DNA from: Purshia tridentata | Taxonomy: Eukaryota > Streptophyta > Magnoliopsida > Rosales > Rosaceae | Direction of reading: 5' to 3' | NCBI GenBank assembly: GCA_003254885.1 | Contig: QANT01003847.1 | Span: 1 to 64,000, forward strand | Length of the DNA: 64,000 nucleotides | Part shown: positions 47,608-59,009 of the stretch, piece by piece | Position numbering within the stretch: the first letter of the stretch is position 1 | Layout: the number at the start of each line of letters is the position of its first letter | The notes under the pieces: generated by a model | What the model was told of the DNA's origin: nothing | Databases searched by the model: none | Seen by the model: only the letters and a program-made list of their open reading frames with translations | Program-made: the position numbers and the translations under genes

Positions 47608-49252
47608 AGGTTTCTGCCTTAACACAGCTGAATTGAGCATCCGGGCTTTCATGTCTTTAGCTTTTGGATCATTCAACCATGACCCTTTGTATGCGTGTAT
47701 ATATATATAAATATATATATATATGCAGCTACCCAGAAATTAATAACTAATTAAGTGCATATGTATTTGAAGAAAGAATTGGATTTTTAAGAATAGAATT
47801 GTCATTTCTTGTGATTCACATGGCAATTGTCCACATGAAATTGCCTCAAGCTACACTACATAAAATGCCTTTTTGCTGCTTAAAGGTTTTACTTGAATTG
47901 ACCACATGAATTGCAATTTTTTGTGATTCACATGGAAATTCGCCAAGCAATTGTCTTGTACCTTATATTTTATGAGGAATTGCATCTGAGTTTAACATCC
48001 AACATGATGATAAGAATTTAAAAGTTTATGTACGTTAAGATGTATATTTTTATGGAGAGGTTGTGAAGTCAAGGCACAGTAGTTTTAGCATTGCGATCCA
48101 TCATATATAACCCAAAAATCATAAGAGTTGAGTAAGGTGAATATTTATATAACAAATTTCAAAAGTGACCCATGATTTGTTTTCAGCTAAAGGTAGCTAT
48201 ATCCTAATTTAATTTCAAGGTGATGACTAGGGCAACAGCTATAGCCTATAGGTAGCTAGCTGGGTATGTATTAGGGTTCTTGCCAAGTCATCAGGTACAA
48301 TTAAGCTCAAGCTTTGAAGCTTTTTATGCAGACTCCTAGTACTGGTGATCTCATACTAACATGGATCCACATAATATTAATTAATCAATCAAAGCCGTAC
48401 AGCGGCTGATCTTGTTTTCAATATAATCTCATGCGCTAGCTCTCAGATCTCTCTCTGTTTGTATATGTGGATATATGGAGATATCAGATCAATAAATATG
48501 ATGGATCCAGTCGTTGCATATTTCAGGTTTTGAATACCAATCTACTACAAAAGCTGCCTTTTCCTTTCTGTTTACAAACACAATTAAACCATGGCAGCAA
48601 ATGCTTTTTTTTTTTTTTTGGGTTCCTTTCATCATAAGATGCCTCTGTTAAAAAATCCCTTGTGAATGCTTTCCTTTTTTCTTTTTCTTTTTTGATTGGT
48701 TGAATGCTATGCTTAAATTTTTCTTTTCCCTTTTTTTTTTATTTCTTTATAAAAAAAATGGTGCTGATCGATATAATTCATCTCTTCTTCCTCTTGTTGA
48801 AAAATAATTCAGAAATTAAAGATCAGAAAATTTATGTGTGTATATGGAGATGAGAGCATATATATTAACAGTACTGCACAGTGAACAGTAAATTAATGAG
48901 TGTAGTTACTTGATGGATCGGATGATACGATATGTTTCAGCTCTCTCTTTATTCATGAGCTGCTATGATCTTTGATGGTGAGTGGTTAATGCTGCTCATC
49001 GCCTTTAATGGTTTCCGTTCCAGTCACGTCGCTTTCATTCAGCCCTCTCTCTCTCTCTTTCTCTCTCTGTGTTTATATAAAAATAATGTATATGTAGACT
49101 ATCTATCTTTTATCATCTTTGTGGGGGTGTCAGGCAAAAAGCCAGGAGGGGGCACCGAAAGAAGAAAAAAAAAAAAAAAANNNNNNNNNNAAAAAAAAAA
49201 AAAAAACATACAGTGCGCGTGTGAGTTATGTCTCTGTGTTATACTGTTATAT

Positions 49253-49287
<35 letters not shown>

Positions 49288-52200
49288 TGTGTGTTTTTAA
49301 ATTAATGAAGGGTGAGGAATTGAAGGTCCTTACAGTTATTACCCATGTGAGGTCTGTGAGGTGAGGTCCAAAGGGGTCTCTGATATAAGGTAGGTAGTCT
49401 TTGCAGATTGCATAAACACCCCCATAAACAAAATCAAATACATATATACTACGATATATACTACTTCTTGTGCTTCTTCTTGTTCTAATTCTTAGTTCTT
49501 GTGCTTAATTCTCTTCTTCTTTATCTTCTTCTTCTTCTGGATCACCTCCCTCTTTTATGGCTAATTCATGTCCTACTTATCACCTTCTTCGATCCATTGA
49601 TAGTCCTTGAAAATTAGATGTCTATAGATCGATGGATGCGTATACTCTAGTAGTCTAGTTTGTGTGGAAACGCTAAAAGTTGAATTATGGCTTAATTAAT
49701 TGTTATTATTTTTTATCATGACCAGTTAGGGTTTGATTTAATTTGATGGTTAAACTTTGATCAGTAACCCATCTAATTGTTTGTGTACACATATATATAT
49801 ATATATATATATGCATATGTGCATGTCTGAGAGAGAGAGAGGAAGAAGAATTTAGTGTAAAAAAACAAGAACATGAATATAATTCACAAACATACATGAA
49901 TGGATTTGGATGGAATTGGTTGCAGGTGAGTGTTCCATGCAACAGTTTACTGAACATGGTGACGGTGAGATGTGGGCATTGTGCCAATCTGCTGTCTGTT
50001 AACATGGGAGCTGCTTCCCTTCAGTACTCATCACTTCCTCCTCCAGATCCCCATCAGGTAATTTTATATCTTAATAGATACTAATTATGCAAATTCTAAG
50101 GATTAATTTATTTGAATATATATATATATATATGCCTTTTTTTTTTTCTTAATTTCTAATTTTTCAACTAATAGGGTGATTTGACAAAATATTGGCAGTT
50201 AAATCAAGATGGTTTTGTGGCCGGCTTAATGATTTGGTTAATTAATACTGGTTAAAATTAAGTTTCAGAAACATCAGCAACTGAGCTCTGAGGATTCAAA
50301 CAAGGACTGCGGCTCATCTTCCAAATGCAACAAGTTTTCTGCTGCATTTGAGTCTGTAGAGCATGACCAACCAAGAATCTCTCCCATACGCCGTGAGTTT
50401 CTCTCCATCTCTTTTCTGCATTCTCCATCTCTAGAAATATATACAAACATATACATTCACGAATATGAGGAATATATTAATGTTCTTTTAACAGATCGAT
50501 AATCTGACATGTATATAATTCAAGCTGTTAATTAAGCTAATAATTGATTAAGTAAATGCTTTACAGATAAACATGTTAAACATGTAACAACATAACAAAT
50601 TAAATGCTTGTCAATATCTGACCCCAGCTTCCCATAGTGGCCACAATATATACTAAATGTCTCTCTCTGTGACTGATATATACCAAATTAATGTGTTAAA
50701 TGCAAAACCAATTACTACCTAGGCTTAATTTTTTATTTAAATATATTAGGTTTGATCAAAGTGTCTTCCTTCAAGTGGAAAAAGTTAAACAAGCAGCAAC
50801 AAAACCACCTAATTTTTAGGCTCAGATGTTATAACTAATAATAAATAATAAGCTTGCAATAGAGAATTAATTGTCCTCAGTGTCTCATGGTCCATCTAGC
50901 TGATGATGGTGACCTTTCGTAACAAATTTTTGACCCATCAATTAATAGGCAGCAATGCCCTAGAACCTATGCTACCTTGTTATTACGTACAATCACAATT
51001 TGAAACTTCAATTCTTTACCACACAATTATTGACAAACCAATAGCTAGGTTGCACCTTTCATGTGTGGAATCTAGCTATCCTTTCAATGAATGCCATATA
51101 TAATTTTAATCACATTAAAACATTGGAAGGGGAAAAGCTTTGTAGCTCTCTGGATGATGTAACTTCTTGTACTACTTCTACTAGTTTCATTAGAGAAGCA
51201 CAACATTTCATGCACTAATATGCATTATATTTGCTAAAGCAAAAGTTAACATAATTATGATTACTTTAAATTAATGTTTTTGGATATATACATATATACA
51301 TATCTCAGCACCAGAGAAGAGACAACGGGTTCCTTCAGCATATAACAGATTTATTAAGTAAGTTCAATTCATACATATGTTTATTTTCACCACACATTTT
51401 ATTTACAACTCTTCCTATACCTCCCTTCTCTCTATCACTCACTCACTCGATCAATGACTCTGCAGGGAGGAAATCCAAAGGATTAAAGCTAGTAATCCTG
51501 ACATTAGCCATAGGGAAGCCTTTAGCACAGCTGCAAAAAATGTAAGTTAATAAATATTAAGGAATGATTCTCATTAAAGAGCCTAGCTATATATATATTG
51601 ACTCATTTCTTAACTATTTAAGTTTTGGAGATCGGTTTAATATTGATATCAGACAAGATGGAGCCACCTTAGGCCAGAGGGACACGTTCCCCCACTAGCC
51701 CAAGACAGGCTTCAGTACTTATTTCTTACATATTGTTACAAATAGTTTTTAAAAGAGTAAATAACTAAATATAAATTGAATCATATTGTAACCATCAACT
51801 GAATCAACACAAAATAAATGTTGTAACCCTCAACTTTATATTTTGTGCACATATTTTAATATGCAAAGTTTTATACCAAATAGGGTAAATTAAGTCTTTC
51901 TATATACACATATCATATTTGGTACCTTATTCATATTAATTTCTTATATATATAATCTAAAAGTTGCTCCCTTTGGAGCAAATATCTAACTCTTCTATTT
52001 CCAAGCTCTTTGTTATTTTGCATGGTGTATGGTAGGGCTACACCTATAGCTATATGCATATTTCTCTATATCTACATTTTTATTTGCGTCTATGTATAAT
52101 TTTTTTTTAGAATAGAGAATCTCATATTAAAAAGCCTAAGCATCACATAAAAATATCTATAAGATTTTGCGTCTCCCTCCCCTCATATTTGGAAAGCTAA

Positions 52201-53365
52201 GCCTGTCATAGCGCAATATATAATATCTTGGATTTCTGACCCATTTTCAACTACAAAAATTTGAGTTTCTACACCCAAAACCATATAAATTTAAGAAAGC
52301 CTGGGAAAAAAATTAATATAAGCATTACAGCATAAAAAGCTAATATAAGAATCAAGAATATTGGAAAATGATCAATCACTCAAACTTTATTCATATATTT
52401 TCCTTTTCTATTTGAAGCTAGACCATATATGGAGTATATTGTTTGGTATCATAAATTGCATACTTCAATTTTATTCTTGGATTTCTGTTCGGATGCTTGT
52501 TACTCCTAATATTTGATATAGTTTTTTGTTATCATATATATATATAGTGTGCTGATACACTAGAGGAGTTCAAGTGCTTCAATTCTATTGATTCAATTCA
52601 TATAATAAAAAATGTATTGATTCAGTATTTCTTTCTGCAAGACTTAGGACATATACACCATGCATGATAAAAAAGGAAAAATAAAAAGAATATATATATG
52701 GAAAACAGCATGCATGCATGCATGCATGGGAAAATAAAAAGAATATATGGTAACTGTTATTCATGAAAATATAAACAGAATCAAGATTGGATTTTCTGTG
52801 GAGTGTGCCTATTCACTAATGAATCTCGTGACTAGAAAGCATACAAAGCTATAATGTACGTGAAGTCAGGATATCACGCCTGTGATGGGTTGAGGGGTTC
52901 ATAGCAAGAAGGATATATATGGTTAATATATGTTTCCTAATTTAATTTGACAAAAAGAAAAGTTAATGTGATATATATATATAGGTTAATGCTCTTTTGT
53001 CATATATATTGTGAATTTGAATCATACATTAATTTAGTAAAGAGTCAATTTAATTAATTATTGATCTGGATTCACACTTTCTTAACATAAAATGATTATG
53101 TTGCTAGCTCTTTATGGTTTATACAGATATATTCCAATTAATTGATCGATGCAGATTAGCAGCTATTGGAGAAATAAAGTAAAGGTTTATACGCTTATGA
53201 TGATATAAATATATTAGTTAACTGAGAAAAAGTATATTAATTGTGTTGCAGTGGGCACATTTTCCTCACATTCACTTTGGGTTAAAGCTGGATGGCAATA
53301 AGCAAGCAAAACTGGACCAGGCTTTTGCAGGAGAGGGAACTCAAAAGTCTAATGGGTTCTACTGA
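47490..53365 (+). CDS. YAB2: YABBY2-type transcription factor, six exons
   Basis: A nuclear transcription factor of lateral organs, specifying abaxial identity and blade growth. Exons 47490-47564, 49926-50057, 50269-50392, 51309-51357, 51466-51541 and 53252-53365 are all GT-AG and in phase, giving 189 residues; Arabidopsis YAB2 is about 184. The N-terminal C2C2 zinc finger uses C17, C20, C41 and C44 (CNLC...CGHC). The HMG-like YABBY domain runs from [15 protein letters not shown] at about 111 to HFPHIHFGL near 163. [10 protein letters not shown] at the start and KLDGNKQAK...QKSNGFY at the end are YAB2-like, unlike FIL, INO or CRC. The linker is Ser-rich and poorly conserved. The start is the first ATG in frame; Met3 or Met6 could also serve. 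No lesion is seen. Confidence 0.95.
47570..47606. repeat. (CT)n microsatellite at the start of the first YABBY intron
   Basis: About 18 uninterrupted CT units directly after the exon 1 donor. Confidence 0.95.
49165..49206. other. Assembly gap inside a poly-A tract
   Basis: A-run, ten N (49181-49190), A-run. The gap is of unknown true size. Confidence 0.95.
51542..53251 (+). other. 1.7-kb last intron of the YABBY gene
   Basis: AT-rich, with CATG and TA repeats near 52700 and no recognised insert. Confidence 0.7.
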
Positions 53366-53688
53366 ATACAAACAACGGCTGGTATATACACATTGTGAAA
53401 GAAGCAGCTGGTAGCTAGCTTTTCTATGTGTACTGATATCAATGCAGTTACTCAAAACTGATGAGGTTGATGAAGTCTCCTAAGTACTACCCATATAGCT
53501 AGGAAACCTCTTTAAAACCTCACTCTTAAGTTTACAACATATATATGTATGTGTTTAATTAACTCTCAAGAAGCTACTTACTACTATATATTCTTGTGAT
53601 TACATTTACATTGATCATGTTGAACTTTGATGCTTTAAGTAATTAAGCAAATAATCATGTGCATTTGTTTTGTCAATTACCAAGCATA

Positions 53689-53689
<1 letters not shown>

Positions 53690-53722
<33 letters not shown>
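53690..53722. repeat. (CT)n microsatellite
   Basis: About 15 CT units 330 bases past the YABBY stop codon. Confidence 0.9.
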
Positions 53723-53727
<5 letters not shown>

Positions 53728-53895
53728 AGGACCACATGATAGCCAACGTGACATTCCATGCATCTGGGAATCCACCCGGAGGACCATATATAGGTTATAT
53801 AGTTCATCACCCCATTTAATTTTTAGGTGCATGTGATTTTCCAACCTGCAGCTTATATATTATCAATGTATATCGGGCTGTCATGACTAATGCAG

Positions 53896-53932
<37 letters not shown>
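53896..53932. repeat. (GA)n microsatellite
   Basis: About 16 GA units. Together with the CT tract near 53.7 kb it could pair as an imperfect inverted repeat. Confidence 0.9.
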
Positions 53933-53934
<2 letters not shown>

Positions 53935-54835
53935 GCGAGGTGCCGGCCATTTGTATACATAAGATAGTAGATGTAGACGTTTTTGACTTTTTCGCTTGTC
54001 TCTTAGTGAGCGAGAAGCCTCAAAATTAATATTATAATAATTAAGTACATATAGATTTAGATATGAATATTCCATTTGATGAATGGTTCTAAGTCTTAGA
54101 CATATATATATCTATATATATATATATATAAAATAACGTACATTTTAAAGAGAAATACTATAAATTATTAAGACTATAAAACGAACACATATACATATTT
54201 TACAACTTTCTTTTACCGTTTAATATTATTCTTGGCCAGACTTAAGAATTTGGGGTATAAATCGCCAATGAAAGAGCATATATATTTTAGGCATATATAA
54301 ATTTGAAAGCCGTAAAATATATGTGCTCGTTTTTTAATTAAAGAATGGACATCCTACAAAGAAAAAGACTATATATTTATCAGAATTAATGGACATTTAA
54401 CTAAGAACGGATGATAGTTTTCCATTTTTAGGCCATTTTTGACAAGGTTAAACATTCCTAGATATAGGATTCTAGATTTTAAGTACGTAATTATTGTTTG
54501 CCCCAAAACTCGTGAGTTAAAACTTAAAATCTAACCGAAGAACAGGAGTTCAATTAGTGATTTATAGCTTAAATTATTAAATTCTGCCAGTAAAAAGATC
54601 AAATTGAGAAAAAGAAAATCATAAATATATACTTATATTTTATAGATACCTTTTATGACTTTTTTATTTGTATCATATTTTTGACATGTTCAATATTTTA
54701 TGGTATATAATTATCATTCGATGTTAACTTTAGCTTCTTTAATTAAAGAACAAACGTCCTATAGAAAGAAAGACTTACATAAGCTTTTTTATGTGATCTC
54801 TTGTGGGGCTCATTTCACATTATATTTTGATAATA

Positions 54836-55290
54836 GGTTATACAAACTAAATGTTGATGGAGTATATACGTTGCATGGGACAAATGACTTGGAGTGGTGA
54901 TTCAGAATGAAACTGGTGCATTCATGGCTGCATCTTCCTCCTTTACAATTTTTTGGATTCTACAGAGCTTCTTGCTTTTCTTTCTATCCTATAGTTTACA
55001 ATATTAGATGCGAGGTTTAATTTGCTCCAGGTGGAGAGTGATTCCTTAGAGTCGGTTCGAGAGGTTTATGGTGTTGGTGAGAACTTGATCGAGTATTTAC
55101 GTATATTGTGTTAATGGCTGCAATTCAAAACTTAATACCTTTGTTTCTTTCATTCGTTTTCTATTTCTTATCAACCATGCTCTTACAATAACGTGGTTTA
55201 TAAGTTAGCCCATTACAGCTTACATTGTGATGAACAACTTGTAAGGCTCAAGTTTGTCCTCCTTGGCTTCTTCCATATGTAACCGTATCA
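54836..55290 (+). pseudogene. RNase H-like (RVT_3 type) remnant
   Basis: Conceptual translation shows KLNVDGVYTLHGTNDLEW, IQNETGAFMAASSSF, an EVESDSL-like stretch (read as QVESDSLESVREVYGVGENL) and a HYSLHCDEQLVRL-like tail. This order is that of the non-LTR-associated RNase H domain found in plant LINE-type and solo genes (KLNVDGA..., ..ETGAFLAA, ..EVESDSL). It is spread over all three frames with several stops, so it is a dead copy, 5'-truncated. Its source could be a LINE or a stand-alone RVT_3 gene. Confidence 0.65.
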
Positions 55291-55599
55291 GTTTAATGAT
55301 ATTCTCAATGTATTTGGCTCAAAATCTCAACGACCACGTGTCAATCAGGCCATAGATTGAGAAAACTATGTCCTTCTAATTTGTGTAAGGTGACCGAATA
55401 CGAAAATGATGAATGCGTGTAGATCTAACTTTCAGTTAAACGATTGATCGTGGGTCGAGTAAGGAACCAATCTCGGCTTCTGCAGTATCTCTAAAATACA
55501 AAACCCTAATTTTTTTCTTTTCCCTAATTGTGCCTCCCATCAACCATAGACTCTCTTCACACTTCTCTCTTCTCTCTTCTCTTTTCTCTTTTCTCATCA
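55291..55599. other. Spacer before the copia fossil
   Basis: No gene. It may include the decayed 5' LTR and leader of the copia fossil that follows, but no LTR match could be made by eye. Confidence 0.4.
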
Positions 55600-58260
55600 T
55601 GTTAACCTTAGAATCTTCCTATCTTCCTGGCCCTGATGTCGCTATTTTCTTAACGTTGATTGATTCTATCTCTTATGGTCTACACAGATGAAGCCCATTC
55701 TCATTAAGCACGATTTATGAAAATATGTTGATGGTTATTTTCTAGCACCAGCTCAACTTATTCCCGTCACCACACCTATTACTGCTCTTGTCCCTAATCC
55801 TGCTTATGTTTCCTAGTTCCAAAAAGACTAACTCGTGCTGAGTTACTTGAACTCTACCCTCTCTGAGTCTATTCTTGCTATGACTGTTGGTTGATCTTCT
55901 TCCGCTGCTATTTGGGATAGTCTTAAAGTCTACTTTTATCAACAATTTGTCGCCAATGCTACCCAATGCTACAACCATCTGATTCCAACTTCTCAATATA
56001 AATAAGGGTTCCAAGTCCATCTCTGAATATCTTCAGCAAGTCAAGTAACTGTGAACTCTCTTATTGCTATTAACACACTCGTCTTGGATGTTGATCTTGT
56101 TACCTTTACCCTTCGTGGTCTCGGCTCTGACTACGATATGCTAGTTATGGCTCCCCTCAACGCCACTCATTTCCCTTTATTATTCTGCGTGCCTGCCTCT
56201 TTTTTTTTGAGTCTCAGTCTCAGTGCCCCTCGGCTACTTCTGATGCTATGCCGACCACTACCCTATTCACTCAGCAGCAGTCCAGCAATCTCGTTCACAG
56301 CAAAAACAACATGCTGCTTCCTATAATAATCAATAGCAACAACTTCAGCAAGGTAGCTACCGCAATGATGGCAAGGGAAATTGCAGAAGGTGTAGTGTGG
56401 CTATTCTCAACACAACTGGCAACCCCATCATTCTGGTCCTTCCCCGATTGCTATTCCTTCCTTCTTTGATTCTAATCTGGTTTACCATGGCCAATAGGTG
56501 AGTCCTCTTGGTCTTGGTGCTGGCCTTTTGGGGTCTTCTCTATCTATTGGTGTTACAACTACAAGTTGACTGAGTACGGCACACCACCAACTGTCCATAC
56601 TTTCTTCCCGAACATGACATGGATTCCTGACACCGGTGCTACTTATCATATGACTAGTAATGCTATATCGAATTCTAAACTATATAATGGTAATGATACA
56701 ATCTTCTTGGGTAAAAGTGATTCTATGAACATAGCCTAACTGGTAACACATCTCTCCACCTTGGTTCTTAAGCTTTTCATCTTAATAATTCTTCCCTTCA
56801 TAAGAATCTTTTGTCAGCTACAAAATTCCAACGAGTTGCAAATGGGTATTTCAAGTCAAACGCAAGTCAAATGCTCCATTTAACTCTACAAGGCACGTCT
56901 TGTTACTAAATGATTCCATCAACAATCAGGACCTGATTATGATGAGACATTTAGTCCGGTTTTCAAGCCTACCGCTATCCAGACCATCCTTAGTCTTAAT
57001 GTCACACTTTGTTGGTCCATGCGCCAATTGGATGTCAAATGGTTTTTTTCAGGGCTTTTTGTTTGAAGATTTCTACATGACTCAACCACCAGGTTTCATT
57101 GACCCTAACAGGCCTCATCACTTGTGTAAGCTTTATTGAGCTTTATATGGCCTTAAGCAAGCGCGATGTGCATGGTTTCATAGGTTTTGCCACTTCTTAC
57201 TCACGTTTGGATTTTATCAAAGCAAGGCAGATAATTCATTGTGTATCTTCCGGTGCAACTCTCAGATTCTAATTTTATTACTCTATGTTGATGACATTGT
57301 TCTCACTGGAAGTCATGATTCTTTTTTATTTACCTTCATGACGCAAATGGGTAAGGAATTTGATATCACTGATTAGGGTTTTTTAAGCTACTTTCTTGGT
57401 TTGGAGGTTCATTCTTCTTCAACAAGGTTACATGCTTCTCAATTCAAATACACATTGGATTCGCTCAATCGATTTAACATGGTTGGCTGCAAACCGTGTA
57501 ATACTCTTCTTGCTGCCAAATCTATCCTCTCGGCAAGTAAGAGGGAGGTTTTTGATCCCCAATCATTCAAAGTTTCGTCAACTTGTTAGGTGCCTCCAAT
57601 ACTTAACTTTCATGAGACTAGACATCTCTTTTTTCATTAATAATGTCACCCAATATATGAACTCTCATTGGCATCCTCATCTTGTGGCTGCCAAACACAT
57701 TTTGCATTATCTCAAGGGGTCTCTTGATTATGGCATTCAATCACCAAAATTTCAGGTTCCCCTATTCTTTGGGCCTATTCGGATGCAAATTAGGCTGGGT
57801 GTCTTTCCACCTATCGATCTACTTCTGGCTATTTGATATTATTTTGGACTCCAACTTGTTATCTTGGTCTCTAAGAAGCAACCTACTGTCTCACGATCTA
57901 GTGCGGAATCTGAGTACGGGTCTCTTGCCCATGCTTGTGCAGAAACAATGTTGTTGAGCTATATGTTGCATGAACTTGGGGTTTACATCAATTCTCTTCC
58001 TATTCTTCTTTTTTGTGACAATATAAATGCAACATACTTGGTAGCCAATCATGTGTATGCATGAACCCGTCACATTGAGCTTGAATATCATTTTGTTCGA
58101 GAGAGAGTTACCCTTGGCAGTCATCGAGTGGTTTTTGTCCCTTCTCATGATCAACCAGCCAACCTTCTTACTAAAGGTCTTTTCAAGACACGTCATGCAT
58201 GATCTTCTTCGTTGTAAACTTGTCACTCCAAGGTCGCCAAATTTGATAGGGAATGTAAAT
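55600..58260 (+). mobile_element. Ty1/copia (RE1-like) fossil, strongly decayed
   Basis: Copia parts appear in order on the plus strand: gag traces (AIWDSLKVYF, LRGLGSDYD) at about 55.6-56.2 kb, a protease trace (WIPDTGATYHMTS) near 56.6 kb, reverse transcriptase traces (DETFSPVFKPTAIQTILS, VDDIV) about 56.9-57.5 kb and RNase H traces (VSRSSAESEY, HIELEYHFVRERV) about 57.7-58.2 kb. It has many breaks and the integrase section is mostly missing. It is clearly old. A 3' LTR-like stretch with TGATAAATCCC follows to about 58440. The left LTR was not recognised. Confidence 0.85.
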
Positions 58261-58742
58261 GATAAATCCCTTAATTAATAGTTCTATATCCTAGCTCTAT
58301 ACTATTTCCTTTGTATTATGCGTGTATAGCTTTACTTGGACTCCAAGTCTATAAGTTGTGTAGAACTAGAATATCATGTGTATACTGTATAAGCTAGGTG
58401 ATGTATTTTGCACTTATTGAATTAATGAACACAAAAGTTTAATTACAGTAGATCTTTGTCCTTTTATAAATTTGGAATCTGAAACTTTTACCACTGAATA
58501 TATGTATCTTTTTGCAACAATAATGGTCCCACCTTACCCATCTTATAAATAGAGCTAGCTTCTTCCAAATCCTCTCAATATAGTCCTGACCTTTTAACAT
58601 GGATACAGCACATTTGGATTAACTTTTCTCAGGCATATTAGGAAAATATTAAATCATCTACTGAAAAATTTGAAAAACTATGAATTATTGGCTATTTCAA
58701 CAGTAACAGTCAATTGTGCATGCATTCACTCACAGAGGCGGA
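58261..58742. other. Probable 3' LTR remains and spacer
   Basis: The first 180 bases look like the 3' LTR of the copia fossil. The rest up to the next element is AT-rich with no gene. Confidence 0.4.
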
Positions 58743-59009
58743 TGTTAGACCCCTTTCAACCTACACCTGACAATTACAGAGTATGGGAAGGAGACGAAGG
58801 AGATGATAGAAATCTCTAGAGCTGAAGCTCCAGTAGAGAAGAACAATTCATTAATTCATAACTGCCTTACAATGAGGAAGCTACTGGTATATATCAGCTA
58901 ACAAACTAATTACCTGAAACACTGCCAGCTGGCAACCAATTAAACTAATTTGTAAACAAAACAATAATTGGAATTAAAATGTGACTAAGCTGATCACAGC
59001 TTCTTATCA
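58743..59009 (-). repeat. 3' LTR of the chromovirus fossil
   Basis: Ends TGATAAGAAGC...GGTCTAACA on the minus strand. A hand alignment with the other LTR shows about 13 substitutions and one indel over 267 bases, roughly 95 percent identity. Confidence 0.9.

Larger units (their letters stand above)
47565..49925 (+). other. 2.4-kb first intron of the YABBY gene with an assembly gap
   Basis: It contains CT and AT microsatellites, long T-runs and, at 49181-49190, ten N within a poly-A tract, so its true length is unknown. No nested gene is seen. Large first introns of developmental regulators often carry control elements; none can be named here. Confidence 0.8.
53366..54835. other. 3' flank of the YABBY gene and AT-rich spacer
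   Basis: It contains the YABBY 3' UTR, the two microsatellites listed here and a TA-rich stretch near 54100-54135. No gene is recognised. Confidence 0.5.
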
